This document shows, one piece after another, positions 44,973-54,581 of a DNA stretch of 64,000 nucleotides. Each line of letters opens with the position of its first letter. The stretch's first letter is position 1. The notes below the pieces were generated by a model. It was not told the origin of the DNA. It ran no database searches and saw nothing but the letters and a program-made list of their open reading frames with translations. Origin of the DNA: Methylocystis rosea (lineage in GTDB: Bacteria; Pseudomonadota; Alphaproteobacteria; Rhizobiales; Beijerinckiaceae); the NCBI RefSeq assembly GCF_003855495.1, contig NZ_CP034087.1:283970-347969 (forward strand), read 5' to 3'. Position numbers and translations under genes: made by a program.

Positions 44973-47122
44973 CGACTCTGGTCGTGTTTGCCCGTGAGAT
45001 GGAAGCGATCCTCACGGACGCGGCGCTCGTCATGTTCGACAAGATGCTTGGCGGCGTGTTCCGTCGCGCCGATCGCGCCTACAGAGAAAATATTGTCCAT
45101 CGAGCGAAAGCTCTCGATGCGTCGGCGCGTGCGCTTCTCCAAATGGCAAAAGCCATGTTGGCGGCGAAGGAAGCTGGAGAGGATCAAATCTCGGCCGTTG
45201 AACGTTCGCTGGGTTGGGAACGCTTGAAGGCACTTGTCGCGGAAACCGAGATCGTCGTCACAAACACGCGCGAAGACAATCTCACCGAAATCGTCGAAAG
45301 GTATCCAACGGTGCGCCGGACGATTCCGGTCTTGCTCAATGCATTTGTATTCCGCTCATGGAAGCCAAATGACTCATTGCTCGATGCGCTTGATCTGTTG
45401 CGTGGACTTTATGCGGTACGGCCGAGACAGCTCCCACAACGTCCGCCGACAGCATTTCTAAGATCGACATGGCGCAAGCTCGTTGGAAGAGGCTTCGCCT
45501 TTGATCGTCGGGCTTATGAGGTCGCGGTCATGATGACGCTACGCGACAGTTTGCGGTCCGGAGATATTTGGGTCGAAGGCAGCCGCGCGTTCCGCGCCTT
45601 CGGCGATTTTCTTCTGCCGCCGGAGGCTTTTGTCACACGGCGACAAGAAGGCGAATTGGGACTGGCCGTCCAGGATCGCTTCGATGACTGGCGCACCGAG
45701 CGAACCGCTTTGCTTGAATCGCGGCTCAATGAAATCGATACACTCGCGTCGGCAGGCAAGCTTGTCGAAGCGGCCATCACCGCAGAGAGGTTGTCGATCA
45801 GTCCCATTCGCAAAGACGAGAACGATGAATCTGACGATATCGCGCGGCGGCTCTATGGCATGTTGCCCCGCCTGCGGATCACGGAGGTTCTCGCCGAAGT
45901 CAATGGCTGGACAGGATTCGCCGAGCGCTTCGGTCATCTTCGCACCGGCGCGCCGCCCGACGAAAACATAGGACTGATGACGGCTTTGCTCGCCGACGCC
46001 ACCAATCTCGGTCTCGCCAGAATGGCTCGCAGCTCCAAGATCTTCAGTCATTCGAAGCTGCTGTGGATCGCTGAATGGCACGTTCGCGACGAAACCTATC
46101 AAGCGGCGCTTGCGTGTCTGATCGAAGCGATACACGCTCAGCCATTCACAAGAGTTTGGGGCGATGGCGGCACGTCATCGTCTGATGGGCAATTTTTCAA
46201 GGCAGGCGGGCATGGCGAAGCCCACGCCGATTACAACGCCAAATATGGCTCAGAGCCTGGCGTGAAGTTTTATACGCATGTCTCCGATCGATATGCGCCG
46301 TTTCACACCAAGGTCATTGCGGCCAACGCCAGTGAGGCCGCGCATATTCTGGACGGCTTGCTTCGCCACGAATGCTCGCTGGACATCCGCGAGCATTACA
46401 CAGACACGGCGGGCGCCGTCGATCACGTGTTCGGTCTCTGTCATCTCACGGGATTTAGATTCGCGCCGCGCATTCGCGATCTTGCCGATCGCCGTCTCTA
46501 TGTCGCGAATGCTCGCGCCACATATAAATCTCTCGACCCGATGATCGGCGGCGCTATCGACTTCCGTGTCATTGGCGAAAACTGGGATGAGACGTTGCGC
46601 CTCGCGGCGTCAATCAAAGCTGGAACCGTTGCGCCGTCGATCCTGATGCGTCGGCTCGCGGCTTACCCCAAACAGAATGCGCTGGCGAAGACTCTTCGGG
46701 AAATAGGACGGCTCGAACGCACGCTCTTCACCCTCGACTGGATCAGCGACCCGGGTCTGAGGCGGCGAACAAACGCCGGGCTCAACAAGGGTGAGGCCCG
46801 CAACGCGCTCGCCAGGGCGGTGTTCTTTCATCGCCTCGGAGAAATCTGCGACCGGACGTTCGAAAATCAGCGCTATCGGGCCTCTGGCCTCAATCTCGTC
46901 GTCTCGGCCGTCATCCTTGGGAATACGGTCTATCTCAGCCACGCGGTTGCCGAACTGCGCTCGAGTGGCGAACGAGTCCGTGAGGATTTGCTCGCTCATA
47001 TCGCGCCGCTCGGTTGGGAGCATATCACCTTCAACGGGGACTATGTTTGGCCGACGGAGCCGCTACAAAATGCCTTCCGGCCCCTCCGAAACCTGCGGTC
47101 CGAGCCGCTCGACGCCGCTTAG
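44973..47122 (+). pseudogene. tnpA: Tn3-family transposase TnpA, 3' part (catalytic DDE domain)
   Basis: This holds ~715 residues including the DDE core: GGTSSSDGQFFKAG (first Asp), YTDTAGAVDHVFGLCHLTGF (second Asp) and NKGEARNALARAVFFHRLGE (Glu). The stop codon lies inside the right inverted repeat. It has no proper start; codons continue from the 5' part as RRLATLVVFARE after removal of IS701. Translation could restart only at weak internal sites. Confidence 0.92.
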
Positions 47123-47155
47123 CGTACGATTTTGGGAAGATTCTGCGATGACCCC
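47118..47155. repeat. right 38-bp terminal inverted repeat of the Tn3-family element
   Basis: A perfect inverted copy of 42534-42571. It contains the tnpA stop codon and, reading rightward, an ATG (47148) from which the truncated diguanylate cyclase could be translated. Confidence 0.93.
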
Positions 47156-47561
47156 CACATGTCTCGCGATGATGGACCTGGATCACTTCAGGGAGGTGAA
47201 CGACACATACGGCCACACGCTCGGCGATGAATTTCTCGTGCAATACGCAGAATTCGTGATGTCCCACTTGCGGCCCCATGATGAGTTTTTTCGCTTTGGA
47301 GGCGAGAAGTTCCTCTACTGCGCCGCGGATGCGGACCTGGAACAGGGTCGCGCAGTCGCAGAGCAGTTGCGAAAAGGCTTATCGGACAGGGAATTCTTCG
47401 TCGAAGGCTATTTGCCGCTCACGGTAACGGCTTCCTTCGGGCTTACGCTCCTCGACCCCTCCGTTCCGGTCGAGCAATCGATTGAGCGCGCCGACCAGGC
47501 GTTGCACGCCGCCAAAGCCGCAGGTCGCGATCGGATCGCGAATTGGCAGGCGCCAAACTAG
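47148..47561 (+). pseudogene. diguanylate cyclase (GGDEF) domain, N-terminally truncated
   Basis: From the transposon edge the frame encodes the GGDEF domain without its first strand: AMMDLDHFREVNDTYGHTLG, then FRFGGEKFLYCA, TASFGLTLLDPS and ALHAAKAAGRDRI. The active-site signature is GGEKF instead of GGDEF/GGEEF, so a catalytic-loop residue is changed. All N-terminal sensory sequence is lost. The first ATG available lies in the inverted repeat. A working cyclase is unlikely. Confidence 0.8.
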
Positions 47562-47820
47562 GGCCAATCCAAAATGGGACGAACGCGCGCGCCCGCCGAG
47601 GCGGCTTGCCACTCGCACAGCGGCGATCGACCCCCTCTCGGCCTTGGAGGGCGGCTCCTGCTCAATCTATTCAAAAACTGGTCATCAGGCGACGCTTGCC
47701 GGAACGTTCGCGTGTTTCTAGATAAAGCGTACATGCAATCCAGGAACTTTGTTCAATCCCATGTTATCATTAATGTTTGGTAACACGGGAACCGGAGTTC
47801 GACGACCTGGTCCTGCGAGA

Positions 47821-48057
47821 ATGTTTAGCGCTGAACGCCGTTCAATCGCGGCGCGGTTTATTCGCCGCGCCTCCGAAGGATTTTGTGGCGAGAAGCTGCT
47901 CGCCCACGTCCATGGCGATTGCCCCGAGGCGACAAGACGAGATTTGACGGTAGGCGCTTTTATAGCGGTCACCCGAAAACAAGAGGACCAAGCCGCGGTT
48001 CTCGCCATTTATGACGTTGCCATTCTGCTTCGTCAGGCGAATAACTTGGGTCTGTAA
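47821..48057 (+). CDS. hypothetical protein, 78 residues
   Basis: The family is not recognised. It starts MFSAERRSIAARFIRRASEG and continues CGEKLLAHVHGDCPEATRRD and VLAIYDVAILLRQANNLGL. In-frame starts further upstream (47749-47773) exist; GCGAG precedes 47821. Composition looks coding, but there is no other support. Confidence 0.4.
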   Translation: MFSAERRSIAARFIRRASEGFCGEKLLAHVHGDCPEATRRDLTVGAFIAVTRKQEDQAAVLAIYDVAILLRQANNLGL

Positions 48058-48128
48058 TCGATCGTGGCCGATGCACACTTGGCTCAGACCATCAATTTCA
48101 TGCAAAGTCACGGGTTCAAGAGGACGAC

Positions 48129-48311
48129 ATGACAGATAGCGACAAAACCGAAGCGGAAATTTTGCAGCAGTGGATTGAGGCTGTCGGCGGCAGCATCTCT
48201 CTTGGAGAGAGCCTGTTGAAATCTGTAGAGGTGTCAAAAAGAGGCGATAAGCTGACCATCGTGCTGAAGAAAAAGAAGCAGAAAAAAGGGGCCGACCAGA
48301 CACAGCGATAG
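48129..48311 (+). CDS. small conserved protein, 60 residues (intact copy)
   Basis: It is a short, charged protein: ILQQWIEAVGGSISLGESLL then KSVEVSKRGDKLTIVLKKKK, with a Lys-rich end. A close relative is encoded on the other side of the CYTH/CHAD gene at 52567-52798 (minus), sharing EAVGGSISLGE and LKSVEVSK. Conservation between the two copies, mostly in protein rather than flanking DNA, shows that it is a real gene. No function is assigned; position beside a CHAD-domain gene may be meaningful. Confidence 0.6.
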   Translation: MTDSDKTEAEILQQWIEAVGGSISLGESLLKSVEVSKRGDKLTIVLKKKKQKKGADQTQR

Positions 48312-48387
48312 TCGCTCTGGACCGACCCGCCGCGGTAGCGCCGATCGAGCGCTACGCGCCGCTACAAAAGTGATATAAATTCGTCAC

Positions 48388-49653
48388 ATGAGCGAGATCG
48401 AGCTAAAACTCCTGCTGGACAAGACAAAGTCGAGTGAGATTTGGGCGCGCGTGAAGGCATCGAAGCTGGCTCACGGCGCTCCTGTAACGAGAACGCTCAG
48501 AAGCATTTATCTCGACACGCCCGGGCACGCACTGAACAAAGCGGGAATTGCGCTGAGGCTCAGGCGCGATGGGCGGCGGTGGATTCAGGGCGTAAAAACC
48601 AGGGCGACCTTGCATGGCGGCCTTTCGCAGGTCGGCGAGGTCGAGAACCCGGCGCCTGGCGGACGTCTGTGTCTCGATGCAATTTCTGACTCGTCGATTC
48701 GGGAGGAGATCGTTGACCGCGTCAACGGCGCCCCGCTTCAGCCCGTTTGCGAGACGGTGATCACGCGCAGGACGAGCGAGCTGATGCTTTCGGACGGGAC
48801 GCGCGCGGAGCTCGCGCTCGACATTGGCGAAGTTCGGGCCGGCGAACGCTCCGCTGAACTCTCCGAGTTGGAAATCGAACTCCTCGCAGGCAACGCAAGC
48901 GGATTGTTCGACATTGCGCTAATCCTGGTTCCCGATGGCGGGTTGCAGTTCTCCCGACTATCCAAGGCCGCGCGCGGCTATTTGTTAGCCGAAGAGGGGC
49001 GGATCGATCAGCCGCTCGCGCCCCGCAACGCTCAAAACATTTTACTCGATCCGGCGCAAACCGCCGAGCAAGCGGCGCGTGACGTCTTGCGCGAATGCCT
49101 CGATCAGATCGCCACGAATGTGCTCGTCGTTCGCCAGCTGGACGACGATGAAGGACCGCACCAGCTAAGGGTCGGCCTGCGGCGGTTACGCAGCGCATTC
49201 TCGGTCTATGCTTCCGTGTTGGGAAATGCGGTGATGAAACGGCTCGATGGCGAGGCGCGTTGGCTTGGCCGGGAGGTCGGGAGCTTGAGGGATCTCGATG
49301 TGGTGGCGAACGACATGGCGCGGCGGGAAGCCGAAACTCATCCCGACGAGCCTGGACTTTCGGCCCTCGCCGATGTGGTCGCGCGGCAGGCGCGAGAACG
49401 GCGCGAGCAGCTGCGCAAGCTTCTCGCCGGCGCGCGCGTGCAGGCGTTCCTCATTGATCTTGCGCGGTTCGTCGAGACGCGTGGCTGGCTTGTCGCGCAG
49501 GATTTCGGCCAGACCGAGCGGCTGGCGGCGCCGATTGCGGCCTTAGCGCGCCAATCTCTCAACAAGCGCTGGAAGAAGACCGCCAAGCATGCTCAGGGAC
49601 TTGCGACGCTGACTGTCAACGGCGGCGACAATTTGTGCCAGATGGCGGCGTAA
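48388..49653 (+). pseudogene. CYTH-CHAD domain protein, truncated by IS21
   Basis: Residues 1-~200 form a CYTH (triphosphate tunnel) domain with the EIELKL signature at 3-8, RLRRDGRRW and RSELELEL-like SELSELEIELL. A CHAD domain with HQLRVGLRRLRSAFSVY and LGREVGSLRDLDV follows. The frame enters IS21 at codon ~409 and ends 12 codons later, so the last part of CHAD is lost. The normal C-terminus is found as a remnant at 52315-52413. CHAD binds inorganic polyphosphate; CYTH may hydrolyse triphosphates. Confidence 0.85.
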
Positions 49654-49768
49654 AAGTGTACCGGTCTGGTTGAGAGAAGAGGGCCGTGAAGCCCTTGTGA
49701 GTTGGGTTGTCGCGCGCATTGAGGCGCGCGGAGCGTAGCGAAGCGCGCTTCAATGCGCGCGGCGGCGG

Positions 49769-50611
49769 TTAAATGTCTGCGTCGGCTTCTCCCTTGGTTC
49801 TTGGGTTTACGCTGGGCTCGTCGGCATTGCGCCGTTGCGCCTTCCTGGCTGTCGCGAGACGATAGCTGTCGCCGTTCATCTCCAGAATGTGGACATGATG
49901 GGTGAGCCGATCGAGCAGCGCGCCGGTGAGCCGTTCCGACCCGAACACCGACGTCCATTCATCGAATGGCAGATTGCTGGTCACCAGCGTGGCGCCACGT
50001 TCATAGCGCTGGCTGAAGACCTCGAAGAGCAGTTCAGAACCAACCGCCGTGAACGGCACGTAGCCCAGCTCATCGACGATCAGCAATTTGACGGTGTTGA
50101 GATGCTTTTGCAGCGCCCGCAGGCGGCGCTCGTCGCGCGCTTCCATGAGTTCGTGCACGAGAGCGGCGGCCGAGGTGAAGGCGACGCTGAAGCCCTTTTG
50201 GCAAGCGGCAAGCCCAAGGGCGAGCGCGACGTGAGTCTTGCCGGTTCCGGATGGACCCAGCGCGATACAGTTCTGTCGCTTCTCTATCCATTCGCACCGC
50301 GCCAGCTCCAGAACCAGCGGCTTGTTGAGTGACGGCTGCGCGGCGAAGTCGAATGTGTCGAGGCTCTTGATCTGCGTAAAGCGCGCCAGGCGAATGCGAC
50401 GCTCGACATTGCGCCGCTCGCGATCGATGCGCTCCAGTTCGCACAGGCGCAGCAAATAGCGCGGATAATCGGCGCGATCTTGCGCCGATTCCAGCGCCAC
50501 TTTCTCATATTCGCGCGCGAAGGTGGGAAGCTTCAACGCCTTGAGGTGATTGCCCAGCAGCACCTGCGGCGCGACGATCGTTTGGGAGGTCGACTCCTGC
50601 GAGGCGCTCAT
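49769..50611 (-). CDS. istB: IS21-family helper ATPase IstB
   Basis: The 280-residue AAA+ helper has Walker A LGPSGTGKTHVALALG, Walker B KLLIVDELGYVPF and SNLPFDEWTSVFGSERLTGA, as in IstB. It overlaps the istA stop by 4 bases. The sequence is intact. Confidence 0.94.
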   Translation of the reverse strand: MSASQESTSQTIVAPQVLLGNHLKALKLPTFAREYEKVALESAQDRADYPRYLLRLCELERIDRERRNVERRIRLARFTQIKSLDTFDFAAQPSLNKPLVLELARCEWIEKRQNCIALGPSGTGKTHVALALGLAACQKGFSVAFTSAAALVHELMEARDERRLRALQKHLNTVKLLIVDELGYVPFTAVGSELLFEVFSQRYERGATLVTSNLPFDEWTSVFGSERLTGALLDRLTHHVHILEMNGDSYRLATARKAQRRNADEPSVNPRTKGEADADI

Positions 50612-52134
50612 GCCGAAACTCGCGCACTTGGCTCGATAGCGGCTGCGTTGGCGACGAGCCCGAGATAGGCGCGCGGGTCTGTCGCGCCGACCGTCGCCAC
50701 TGGCAAATAGGGGTAGAATGTCAGATCGAGCCGGGCTGGCCGGTTCTCCAATTTGGCGAGCAGGAGCATCTTCACCGCGTCAAAACTGATTGCGCCAAGA
50801 CGCAGCGCCTCCGCGATGGCCTGTTCGACGAGATGTTGATGGAAGTCCTCCATCAGCCGCAGCACCTGGATGAACTCGCGGCGCCCGCTGTTCCCCATGC
50901 GCGCCTCCATCAGCCGCCGCAGACGATAGACGCAATCGGCGAGGCGCCAGTCGTCGAGCGGCGCGGCCTGATCGAGCGCCTTGCTCTTGTGTTCGAGCAA
51001 GGCGAGATAATGCAGCGGATTATAAATGAACTCGGCCTTGTCGTAGCTGCGCGCATGCACGGCGACCGTCTCACCGCGACAGACAATCTCGACTCTGTCG
51101 ACGTAACCCTTCGCCAACACCTCTTGATGGCCATAGCGGGTTGGAACCGAGTAATCGTTGTTGCGGTAGCGCACCAACGACATGGACGAGACGCGCGTCG
51201 CAATCTTGTGACAGGCGTCATAAGGGGTCGGCGGCAACGGCATGAACGCGGATATGTCCGACTGCATGCGTTCGCTGATCGTCATCGACTGGCCGCGTAA
51301 TATTGCCTGTCGTCGCTTCGTGCAGGCGTCGAGGAGCCTTACGTTGAGCGCGTCGAAACTCTCCGCGACAGGCAGAGGCGTCATGAAGTTGCGCCGGACA
51401 TAGCCGACCAGCCCCTCGACCTTGCCCTTGTCATTGCCTTTGCCCGGTCTGCCGAAGCGATCCTCAAACAGATAATGGCTTTGGAGTTCGGCAAACATTT
51501 GCGAACGCAGGCGCCTGCCGCCCTTCACGATCTTTGCAACCGCGAGCCGAGTGTTGTCGTATAAAATCGACTGCGGCACGCCGCCGAAAAAATCGAACGC
51601 CGCCACATGACCATCGCAAAAGGCTTCCGCTGTCTCGGCGGGATAGGCCTTGACGAAGCAACCGTCCGAGTGCGGCAGGTCCACGCAAAAGTAATGAAAG
51701 CGGACCTTCTTGCCGGCGATGTAGCCGTCCGCCTCGCCAAAATCCGCCTGCGCCTGTCCGGAGCAATGGCTCAACGGAATAAACATCTCGCGCGACCGCA
51801 ACAGCGCCCGCGCCACATGCTCGCGAACGATCGTGTAGCCGCCGGAAAACCCCTCTTCGTCCCGTAACCGTTCAAAAATCCGCTGCGCCGTATGCCGCTG
51901 CTTTTTGTGAACGCTCCGGTCGCCCTCCAGAATATTGTCGATCCAGGCCATATACGGCCCCAGCTTCTTCGATGCCGGTCGCTCGCGCCGCCGATAGCCC
52001 GGCGGAATCGAATATTGGAGCATCTTCGTGATCGTGTTGCGATGAACGCCAAAGCGCTTAGCCGCCTCCCGCCGGCTCAGCCCGTCCGCCATCACTGCGC
52101 GTCGTATCGCGGCATAGAGTTCCACTGTGAACAT
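50608..52134 (-). CDS. istA: IS21-family transposase IstA
   Basis: The 508-residue protein has an N-terminal helix-turn-helix (DGLSRREAAKRFGVHRNTIT) and an rve catalytic core with QAQADFGEADGYIAG (first Asp), SILYDNTRLAV (second Asp) and GNDKGKVEGLVGYVRRNFMT (Glu). It is intact and coupled to istB. Confidence 0.94.
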   Translation of the reverse strand: MFTVELYAAIRRAVMADGLSRREAAKRFGVHRNTITKMLQYSIPPGYRRRERPASKKLGPYMAWIDNILEGDRSVHKKQRHTAQRIFERLRDEEGFSGGYTIVREHVARALLRSREMFIPLSHCSGQAQADFGEADGYIAGKKVRFHYFCVDLPHSDGCFVKAYPAETAEAFCDGHVAAFDFFGGVPQSILYDNTRLAVAKIVKGGRRLRSQMFAELQSHYLFEDRFGRPGKGNDKGKVEGLVGYVRRNFMTPLPVAESFDALNVRLLDACTKRRQAILRGQSMTISERMQSDISAFMPLPPTPYDACHKIATRVSSMSLVRYRNNDYSVPTRYGHQEVLAKGYVDRVEIVCRGETVAVHARSYDKAEFIYNPLHYLALLEHKSKALDQAAPLDDWRLADCVYRLRRLMEARMGNSGRREFIQVLRLMEDFHQHLVEQAIAEALRLGAISFDAVKMLLLAKLENRPARLDLTFYPYLPVATVGATDPRAYLGLVANAAAIEPSARVSA

Positions 52135-52314
52135 CCTTTCGGCCTCTCCATGCCTTTCAAAGACATCGAGTCGGCCTATCAGGACCGGTACACTTTTGTC
52201 CCGCCATCAAAGCGGCAGATCAAAGCCGGTTCAGTGGTACACTTTGCGCCCGCGCTTTATAGCGGTCACCCGATTAAATTCAGTTGCTAATATTCGCCTT
52301 CCAATATGCTTTGA

Positions 52315-52413
52315 TTTGCATCACAAGCGATGGAGGCAGCGGAACATAGTCGAGTGCTTCGGGCCAAAGCCCTCTGGCGAGACCTCGAGCGGACCCGGCC
52401 GTTCTGGAGATGA
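52315..52413 (+). pseudogene. C-terminal remnant of the CYTH-CHAD gene
   Basis: After a TGA at 52312 the plus frame reads FASQAMEAAEHSRVLRAKAL and WRDLERTRPFWR, then stop. The tail xKALWxxLxRTxPFWR is typical of the end of CHAD domains. Its strand and position beside IS21 identify it as the end of the gene broken at 49614. Confidence 0.5.
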
Positions 52414-52566
52414 CAGAGTTCTCGCGGACTCGCGGAGACGGCGACCGCCATTTTCCGCTAGGCGCTGGCTGCGGCAGCTTCGCGATCCAGCGGCGGATCG
52501 CGAGCGGCCTACGCTCCAATGATCGCAGCAAAATCGTTCTCTGACCAGATGCGATCAGGCGTGACG

Positions 52567-52798
52567 TTACCAGCGTGGGCGAGGGGACGCAGATTGACAC
52601 AGGGAACGCTTAGGCGTCAGGTTTGTTTTTTTCTTCGGCTTGTTTTTTCTAAGCACTACGTTGAGCCTCTCGCCGTTCTTGGACACCTCTACAGATTTCA
52701 ACACACCCTCGCCGAGAGAGATGCTGCCGCCGACAGCCTCAAGCCACTGCCGCAAGAGTTCAAATTTCGGTTTTCTCGTCAGGCTTCTTATTTGCCAT
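52567..52798 (-). pseudogene. frameshifted paralogue of the 60-residue small protein
   Basis: GGGAGG precedes the ATG at 52798. The protein starts MANKKPDEKTEI and the frame then ends at TGA. In the next frame the homology continues as ELLRQWLEAVGGSISLGEGV and LKSVEVSKNGERLNVVLRKN. Alignment to the intact copy at 48129 places a one-base indel next to GAAATTT. It is either a pseudogene or a sequencing error, with an extended C-terminus in the second frame. Confidence 0.6.
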
Positions 52799-53025
52799 TT
52801 CTTCCTCCCAGAGTCGGGTTCGCGCAGAATGAACATACCCGTCGGAAGCTCCGCCGTCCGCTGCGAGGTCAAACATGAAGAATTTCGCTGTGCGAAGCAA
52901 GATTGCTACAGAACCGCAGCTTCTTCCGCCTCGTGGCGAGCAACGGAGATTTGCCGCTTTTTCCCTCGTAAACGAGGCCATAACGGCGGCGGCCGAGCCA
53001 CTCGTCAACAAGGAGACGCTCGCCT

Positions 53026-53250
53026 TTAGCTTTGGTCGCCGTCACGCCTCACCTCGAAGATCGGCGCACCCTGCCGGCTTTTGATTAAGCAACCGTCCGC
53101 CCTTTTTCCATTGAAAATGACATTATTAATACTGCCAAGCGCATAAGATACGGCCACTTGGATCGTCTCGAAAGTTCTCTCTTCAGTCGCGACGATCACG
53201 CGATTTTCATCGCGTGGCGCCTGGCGAAAGAACTCCAGTATAACAATCAC
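53026..53250 (-). CDS. hypothetical protein, 74 residues, behind a G-tract
   Basis: The family is not recognised. The GTG start at 53250 lies 5 bases after an 11-G run (minus strand). The protein reads IVILEFFRQAPRDENRVIVA ... VSYALGSINNVIFNGKRADG. It is soluble and of mixed charge. Weak evidence: a good G-rich Shine-Dalgarno and reasonable composition. Confidence 0.35.
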   Translation of the reverse strand: MIVILEFFRQAPRDENRVIVATEERTFETIQVAVSYALGSINNVIFNGKRADGCLIKSRQGAPIFEVRRDGDQS

Positions 53251-53255
53251 CCGGT

Positions 53256-53266
53256 CCCCCCCCCCC
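53256..53266. repeat. 11-base homopolymer C tract
   Basis: Eleven consecutive C residues (plus strand) lie just upstream of the minus-strand start at 53250. Such tracts slip in replication and in sequencing, so length here is uncertain. Confidence 0.8.
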
Positions 53267-53470
53267 TGCCTCAGAAAAGTCGCATATTTACATATCGCTC
53301 GCCCAACATGGCAAATGTTGGACTCTTGTCACACCATTGATTTTTATTGAGGATTTTGAGGAGCTGCGCCGCAGCGCGTGTATCGGCAAACACGGAGACG
53401 GTTATTCGCGAGTGGATTCGCACAAGAGATTTTCGAATCTGAGACGCTGAGGTCGTAGTGAAGACGCCGA

Positions 53471-53635
53471 TTATACCCCGAGCAATTCGCGGGGCTCTCG
53501 CTGTCCGTCCGGGCCAACGACAACTTCAAAATGTTCGGCGCCGATCTCGTTTTGTGCGTCGCAAATCTCTGCGACGTAGATGTCGATTGGCAGTTCAATC
53601 CGGGACTCGGGATGAATGGTCCGATTTGCGGCATT
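53471..53635 (-). pseudogene. 55-codon coding remnant of unknown family
   Basis: The frame after a TGA reads NAANRTIHPESRIELPID, then IYVAEICDAQNEIGAEHFEV, ending PRELLGV. It looks coding but has no start codon; its head overlaps the left arm of the inverted repeat at 53630. It may be the tail of the gene into which the tni element inserted. Confidence 0.3.
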
Positions 53636-53676
53636 TCATGTGAGACTATTTTGGACCGAGTCTCATTTGAAATGCC
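53630..53676. repeat. long inverted repeat at the left edge of the decayed tni element
   Basis: The arms GGCATTTCATGTGAGACT (53630-53647) and AGTCTCATTTGAAATGCC (53659-53676) match at 16 of 18 positions when inverted, with an 11-base spacer. A similar 18-mer (AGTCTCAATTGGAGTGCC) lies at 56253-56270 beyond the other end of tniA. These are likely transposase-binding repeats. Confidence 0.65.
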
Positions 53677-53692
53677 TTTCTTGGCTTGGGCG

Positions 53693-54581
53693 TCACGCGA
53701 ACATGGTTTCCTTCTCAAGGGCAGGTTTCCATGACTCGATGTCCTCATGGGTGATGCGCTCGGCGCCTGCCCGGATCGCCTCGATTGCCAATTCGTTGAG
53801 TATGGCGAAAACACGCGCAGTGACCCCGTCGCTGATACGCGCGAGATGACGCAAGCCCCTGGCTCGATAGGGCTGAAGGTTGTTTGATCGGCAAACTTCG
53901 CAGAACTGCGCTGATGAGCTCGTGGAATTCTTCGTCTACTTTTCATCGCGGCAGCACGATTTGATCGAGACGCCGCGAGAGTTGAGTATCGCCTGCGATG
54001 GCGTCGCGGGCATCCATCACGCCGAGGCAAACGAGCGACGCTTTGAGTTCGTTGCTGAGATATCGCAACAGTTGGAGGATTACACGTTGCTCTCTGGGAT
54101 TGCCCGCGAGCAGGTTATGGACCTCATCAAAGACCAAGACACGAACATTGCAGTTCTTCAGCAGAAGCATGGTCCTGATTTCAAGGTCCATGAGGGTGGC
54201 GCGCTCATTGACGCTGGCGCCAAGAGCCATGAGCAGCTGACCGTATATCCGTCGCTCCGTTGGGCGCGACGTTAAGGTGATGGCAAGAACGGGAACAGCC
54301 TCGCAGCCGGTGTTCCGGTCGACAACCGGCGGGTGATCCCGTCGAAACTTTTCGACGAGCATCGTCTTGCCCATACCGCTGTGACCGTAAATCGCAAGTC
54401 CCGGTGGCCGCGTTGATGGCGGATGATCACACAGCGCGTCAAGATATTGCAAAACACGTCGGGCGCGACCGAATCCAACCCAGCGGTCGGATCGAATGGC
54501 GCGAATACGCACATGGTCTGGCGCGTTAATGAGGGCGGCCGCGCCGGGGGCCAAATGGGAGGGCTCAATCATTGGTCCCAA
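53693..54581 (-). pseudogene. TniB-like transposition ATPase, inactivated
   Basis: The open part (54581-53943, 212 residues) has a P-loop LAIYGHSGMGKTMLVEKF and RVLVFDEVHNLLAG (Walker B). The frame stops with TGA right after QIVLPR, where the family has Trp (TGG). The homology then continues in frame as KVDEEFHELISAVLRSLPIK. One extra G (a run of four instead of three) then shifts it to GLRHLARISDGVTARVFAIL ... KETMFA. A short second copy at 60375-60471 lacks that extra G. One nonsense and one frameshift mutation therefore disable the gene. Confidence 0.8.

Larger units (their letters stand above)
42534..47155. mobile_element. minimal Tn3-family transposon split by IS701
   Basis: Perfect 38-bp inverted repeats lie at 42534-42571 (starting GGGGTCATCGCAGAATCTTC) and 47118-47155. 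The only transposon gene is tnpA; no resolvase, res site or cargo is seen. Without the inserted IS701 it is ~3.18 kb. The flanks do not match: 5 bases CTGTA on the left, CACAT on the right, and the interrupted genes differ (pfkB versus a diguanylate cyclase). No target duplication remains, and a deletion or rearrangement occurred after insertion. Confidence 0.92.
49614..52270. mobile_element. IS21-family insertion sequence
   Basis: It carries istA and istB with overlapping ATGA. The left end is near TGTCAACGGCGGCGACAA (49614); internal repeats AAAAGTGTACCGGTC occur at both ends (about 49652-49667 and, inverted, 52183-52198), typical of IS21 multiple terminal repeats. The exact right end (~52250-52270) is uncertain. 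The flanks are the two ends of the CHAD gene, but the sequence between them is missing, so the insertion was accompanied or followed by a deletion of perhaps 60-70 codons. Confidence 0.8.

Noticed and set aside
53344-54030. 228-codon minus-strand ORF across the tniB 3' end
   Set aside because: It mixes one shifted segment of tniB with out-of-frame sequence; the real homology is split over three frames.
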